In this document: piece after piece, positions 4,790-7,592 of the stretch
Layout: every line of letters begins with the position of its first letter
Numbering within the stretch: position 1 is the first letter of the stretch
Assembly (NCBI GenBank): GCA_017477805.1
Contig: JAFUUM010000347.1
Span: 1 to 7,592, forward strand
Reading direction: 5' to 3'
DNA length: 7,592 nt
DNA from: Lachnospiraceae bacterium
GTDB lineage: Bacteria; Bacillota; Clostridia; Lachnospirales; Lachnospiraceae
Made by a program: the position numbers and the translations under genes
Notes under the pieces: model-generated
Told to the model about the DNA's origin: nothing
The model's input: the letters and a program-made list of their open reading frames with translations, nothing else
Database searches by the model: none

Positions 4790-6475
4790 TTACAGAGTCT
4801 TCTTTTTCAATTCCTCTGCCAGCTCTTCAATGGTACCGTCGCTGAAGGGACTCTTTAAGCCCACTTCGCGAAGTTCCGTTTCATAAAAATCCTTTACCGA
4901 AAGCCTACACAATTCCAGATAATGTTTCCATGCATCATTAAAATCTTTATCCATCCAGACCTTAAACTGCATGGCCACTACGCTCGCCAGCACGTAGTCG
5001 ATGTAATAGAAAGGGCTCCAGAAGATGTGGCCCTGTCTCTGCCACCAGCCGCCTTCGCCATAGAAAGGATCTTTGTCGAAATCCAGCCAGGGTCTGTAGA
5101 TCTTCTCCAAATCCTTCCAAACCTGTTTTCTCTCCGCAGGAGTCATCTCCGGTTTGTCGTAAACGATATGCTGGAACTCATCCACCATGCATCCGTAGGG
5201 AATAAAGGTTACGGAGTCTTCCAGATGCATCTTCAGATACTCGCCTGCTCTGTTCCCGAAGAACTTTTCCATCCAGCCGTAGGTAAAATACTCCATGGAC
5301 ATGGAGTGAATCTCGGCGGTCTCCATGGTCAGATCGTTATGCTCTTCGATCTCTTCATTTCTTGTCAGGTATCCCTGGAACGCATGTCCGCACTCGTGCG
5401 TGATCACATCCACATCGGAGCTTGTCCCGTTAAAGTTTGCAAACACGATGGGTGCTTTGTACTTGGGCAGCATGTCCATGTAACCGCCCTGCTTTTTGGT
5501 CTTTCTTCCAAGCACATCAAAGAGTTCGTTGTCGATCATGAAATCGATGAACTCTCCGGTCTCCGGAGAAAGCTCGTGGTACATGTTCTGACCGGCCTTC
5601 AGGATCTCCTCGGGAGTACCGGTGGGAGCAGGATTTCCGTTTTTGAAGAACACGTCGTTGTCGTAGTACTTTAAGTCCGATACGCCGATCTGCGCTTTTC
5701 TTTCTTCCTGCAGTTTGGAAACAAAAGGAACAAAGGACTCCTTTACCTGTCTGCGGAAATTCTCCACCTGCTCTCTGCCGTAGGAATTCCGCATCATCCG
5801 CTTGTATCCCAGTTCCACATAATTCTGATAACCCAGCTCTTTTGCCTGCCTGGTACGGTTCTTTACCAGTTCGTCATAAATCTCATCGATCTCGTCCGTC
5901 ACGGATTCAAAATACTCACTGAGGGCCTTCCAGGCACGTTTTCTGACATCCTGGTCGCTGGAAGTCAGAAATTTGCGGAGCAGGGAGATATTATACTCTT
6001 CTCCGTCAAAAGGGATCTTGGCGGATGCGATGATCTTGTCGTATCTGCTGATCAGGGCATTCTCTTCCTGCATGAGGGGCAGGATCTTTTCATCCATGGA
6101 GGAAATGGACAGCTCCATGTTTTTGAATGCAACCTTGCCGATCTTCTCTTCCAGATAGGATCTGAAAGGAGAAGCATAAAGGACTTTGCTGTATCTGGTC
6201 ATGTAATCCCGGATCACGGGCTCGATCTCATCGATGTAGTCCTTTTCCTTTTCGTAGAATTCCAGTGATGTATCGCAGTCGTGGCGGAAGGTGGCCAGAC
6301 GGATGTTGGTGAACACATCATCAACGAATTCATAGTATTTCTTGTGCAGAGCAAACTGCTCTTCTCCGCTTTTTGCCTCTGCGGAGTCTTTTAACAGTTT
6401 TTCAAAAAAGGCTTTCACCTTTTCCATATCAACCCGTTCATAGGGCATTTCAGAACACTTCATCATATTTATCAT
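4790..6475 (-). CDS. M3-family oligoendopeptidase (PepF-like zinc metallopeptidase)
   Basis: A 561-residue protein without signal peptide or membrane segment, predicted to cut short peptides in the cytoplasm. The zinc site is HECGH (360-364), with E361 as catalytic base and H360 and H364 as ligands. The third ligand is probably E388 in AEIHSMSME, with the usual second glutamate seven residues later. A C-terminal Tyr-rich segment (HIFWSPFYYIDYVLA, 483-497) fits the substrate-binding region of M3 enzymes. Length is in the usual range of the oligoendopeptidase F group. The ATG at 6475 overlaps the rsgA stop (ATGA). The AGGAGG before it is only 2 bases away, so Met4 (6466) or Met5 (6463, giving MKCSEMPYERVD) may be the true start. 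The exact substrate cannot be told from sequence. Confidence 0.93.
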   Translation of the reverse strand: MINMMKCSEMPYERVDMEKVKAFFEKLLKDSAEAKSGEEQFALHKKYYEFVDDVFTNIRLATFRHDCDTSLEFYEKEKDYIDEIEPVIRDYMTRYSKVLYASPFRSYLEEKIGKVAFKNMELSISSMDEKILPLMQEENALISRYDKIIASAKIPFDGEEYNISLLRKFLTSSDQDVRKRAWKALSEYFESVTDEIDEIYDELVKNRTRQAKELGYQNYVELGYKRMMRNSYGREQVENFRRQVKESFVPFVSKLQEERKAQIGVSDLKYYDNDVFFKNGNPAPTGTPEEILKAGQNMYHELSPETGEFIDFMIDNELFDVLGRKTKKQGGYMDMLPKYKAPIVFANFNGTSSDVDVITHECGHAFQGYLTRNEEIEEHNDLTMETAEIHSMSMEYFTYGWMEKFFGNRAGEYLKMHLEDSVTFIPYGCMVDEFQHIVYDKPEMTPAERKQVWKDLEKIYRPWLDFDKDPFYGEGGWWQRQGHIFWSPFYYIDYVLASVVAMQFKVWMDKDFNDAWKHYLELCRLSVKDFYETELREVGLKSPFSDGTIEELAEELKKKTL

Positions 6476-7353
6476 TTCCTCCTGTTTGTATCTTTCAGTT
6501 CTTCGTAAAACTGCCTGTAGTTGTCATACCGGATCTTGCTGATCTCACCGGCTTTTACGGCAGTTTTCACGGCACAGTCGGGCTCACTGACGTGAACACA
6601 ACTGGCGAAACGGCATTTTCCGTCATAGGGACGGAATTCCGAATAATAGTCTTTCACATCCTCTTTTTCCAAAGAGAACAGATTCAGGGAGCTCAAGCCC
6701 GGGGTGTCCATAATGAACCCACCGCTTTCCACTGCAAAGATCTCGGTATGGCGGGTGGTGTTTTTCCCCCGTTTGATCTTTCTGCTGATCTCCCCCACTT
6801 CCATATTGGCATCGGGACAAAGAGCATTGATCAGGGATGATTTCCCAACACCGCTGGGACCTGCCACCGTTGTGGTCTTATCTTTTAAGATCTCTTTGAT
6901 CTCATCCAGGCCCTGTTTTTGCAAGGCGGAAAAGAACACCACACGGTAACCCGCATGTTCATAGGTAGCCTGTAACAGTGCTCTCTCTTCCTCAGAGCTG
7001 ATGTCGCTCTTGTTAAAGCAGATGACGCAGGGCAGTCCCTGCTGTTCCATCATGATGAGGAACCGGTCCAGCAGATTTAAGTTGGGATCGGGATGGGTGA
7101 TGGCAAAGATCACCAGGGCCTGATCGATATTAGCCACCGCAGGCCGGATCAGTTCACTGTGTCTTTGAAGGATCCTGGTGATATTTCCTTCCAGATCTCC
7201 TTCATGGGTCACTTCCAGCTCCACATTATCCCCCACCAACGGTTTAATGTTCTGTAAACGAAAGATTCCCTTTGCCTTACAGGCATAGAGAATCTTGTTT
7301 TCAGCATATACGTAATAAAATCCGGAAATCCCCTTCAGGATCTTTCCCTGCAT
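6472..7353 (-). CDS. rsgA: Ribosome small-subunit biogenesis GTPase RsgA
   Basis: A 293-residue circularly permuted GTPase that acts late in 30S assembly. An N-terminal OB fold (about 1-65, MQGKILKGISGFYYV) binds the ribosome. The G motifs come in permuted order: NKSD (G4, 114-117), SAL (G5, near 142), GPSGVGKSS (G1, 165-173), the G2 threonine region RGKNTTRHT and DTPG (G3, 216-219). A C-terminal zinc site follows, with C247, C252, H254 and C260. An upstream in-frame ATG at 7392 would add 13 residues, but the start at 7353 is preferred. It has AGGGGG at 7360-7365 with 6-base spacing, and the protein then begins as RsgA usually does. The stop overlaps the peptidase start (ATGA). Confidence 0.97.
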   Translation of the reverse strand: MQGKILKGISGFYYVYAENKILYACKAKGIFRLQNIKPLVGDNVELEVTHEGDLEGNITRILQRHSELIRPAVANIDQALVIFAITHPDPNLNLLDRFLIMMEQQGLPCVICFNKSDISSEEERALLQATYEHAGYRVVFFSALQKQGLDEIKEILKDKTTTVAGPSGVGKSSLINALCPDANMEVGEISRKIKRGKNTTRHTEIFAVESGGFIMDTPGLSSLNLFSLEKEDVKDYYSEFRPYDGKCRFASCVHVSEPDCAVKTAVKAGEISKIRYDNYRQFYEELKDTNRRK

Positions 7354-7359
7354 GCATAT

Positions 7360-7365
7360 CCCCCT
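7360..7365 (-). promoter_or_regulatory. Ribosome binding site that fixes the rsgA start
   Basis: AGGGGG lies 6 bases before the ATG at 7353-7351. No comparable site precedes the upstream ATG at 7392, so this site favours the shorter protein. Confidence 0.7.
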
Positions 7366-7392
7366 GTGTTCTGCACCGCAACCCTGCAGCAC
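7366..7392 (-). other. Small hairpin just upstream of the rsgA ribosome site
   Basis: CTGCA (7371-7375) pairs with TGCAG (7385-7389). GTG (7366-7368) can add pairs with CAC (7390-7392) across a two-base bulge. The hairpin ends directly before AGGGGG and has no T run. It may tune rsgA translation, or be incidental. Confidence 0.25.
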
Positions 7393-7429
7393 CCCAAAGG
7401 TGCCTTCGGCGGGTCTTGGAGATGATGAT

Positions 7430-7592
7430 CTACTCCTGGGTAAAGGTAATGGCTCTGGTAACTACCTTGGGCTCACTGCTGCCTTCCACCGTGGTGGATT
7501 GGCCTGTAACGGGATCTGTGGTAGTAACCGTCTCCGTAACGTTCACATAAGTAAAGGTCAGGGTCCCTGTGGGATATTTGATCCCGGAATAA
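7430..7592 (-). CDS. C-terminal end of a Thr/Val-rich protein, possibly a PrkC-type kinase (partial)
   Basis: An open frame enters from the right edge and ends at TAG (7432-7430), giving 53 residues from YSGIKYPTGTLTF to RAITFTQE. The composition is rich in Thr, Val and Ser with alternating polar and hydrophobic residues, typical of an extracellular beta-rich segment. No catalytic motif or membrane helix is visible. In many Bacillota the gene directly before rsgA is the membrane Ser/Thr kinase PrkC (PknB) with extracellular PASTA repeats. The tail is compatible with the end of such a protein, but that rests on gene order. The 76-base gap to rsgA has no terminator, so the two are probably co-transcribed. 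A cell-surface protein of another kind is possible. Confidence 0.55.
   Translation of the reverse strand, partial: YSGIKYPTGTLTFTYVNVTETVTTTDPVTGQSTTVEGSSEPKVVTRAITFTQE

Noticed and set aside
4922..5674. A 250-codon plus-strand open frame.
   Set aside because: It is antisense to the M3 peptidase catalytic region, which has clear family motifs on the minus strand, and lacks a ribosome site.
6472..7392. A longer rsgA beginning at the ATG at 7392 (306 residues).
   Set aside because: The 13 extra residues are not typical of RsgA, and the AGGGGG site sits between this ATG and the better start at 7353.
7272..7550. A 92-codon plus-strand open frame at the right edge.
   Set aside because: It is antisense to the rsgA start and to the Thr/Val-rich protein end, and has no convincing ribosome site.

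Overview
The window reads as a chromosomal segment of a Gram-positive Bacillota bacterium, most likely a clostridium of the Lachnospiraceae type. The grounds are a perfect CIRCE operator in front of groES-groEL, strong AGGAGG ribosome sites, an M3 oligoendopeptidase with HECGH, and an rsgA gene preceded by the end of a protein whose threonine-rich tail resembles that of a PrkC-type kinase. The family assignment comes from the general look of the proteins and was not tested by a search. All convincing genes lie on the minus strand, so the text follows transcription from right to left.

Right part (7592 to 2607). A gene cut by the window edge ends at 7430. It is followed by rsgA (ribosome-assembly GTPase), an M3-family oligoendopeptidase and a membrane-bound diguanylate cyclase (7TM plus GAF plus GGDEF). 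rsgA and the peptidase share an ATGA overlap. The peptidase and the cyclase are 11 bases apart, with the cyclase ribosome site overlapping the peptidase stop codon. These three therefore look like one translationally coupled operon. It closes with a hairpin terminator at 2502-2545.

Middle part (2495 to 468). A sigma-A-like promoter, an extra 8-base dyad lying over that promoter, and a perfect CIRCE control groES-groEL, the heat-shock chaperonin operon. HrcA is the expected repressor. A strong hairpin lies at the groEL stop codon, and the first convincing intrinsic terminator is at 281-338.

Left part (467 to 1). No complete gene is present. The region holds REP-like repeats that form small hairpins, then about 155 bases of structured non-coding DNA, then the first nine codons of a gene that reads like the N-terminus of an IS110-family recombinase. 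In the non-coding stretch a long stem would bury the ribosome site of that gene, and a short sequence can pair in two alternative ways. This fits the left end of an IS110 element, the place where this family encodes its bridge RNA. It is the most interesting part of the window, but it is cut by the edge and remains an inference.
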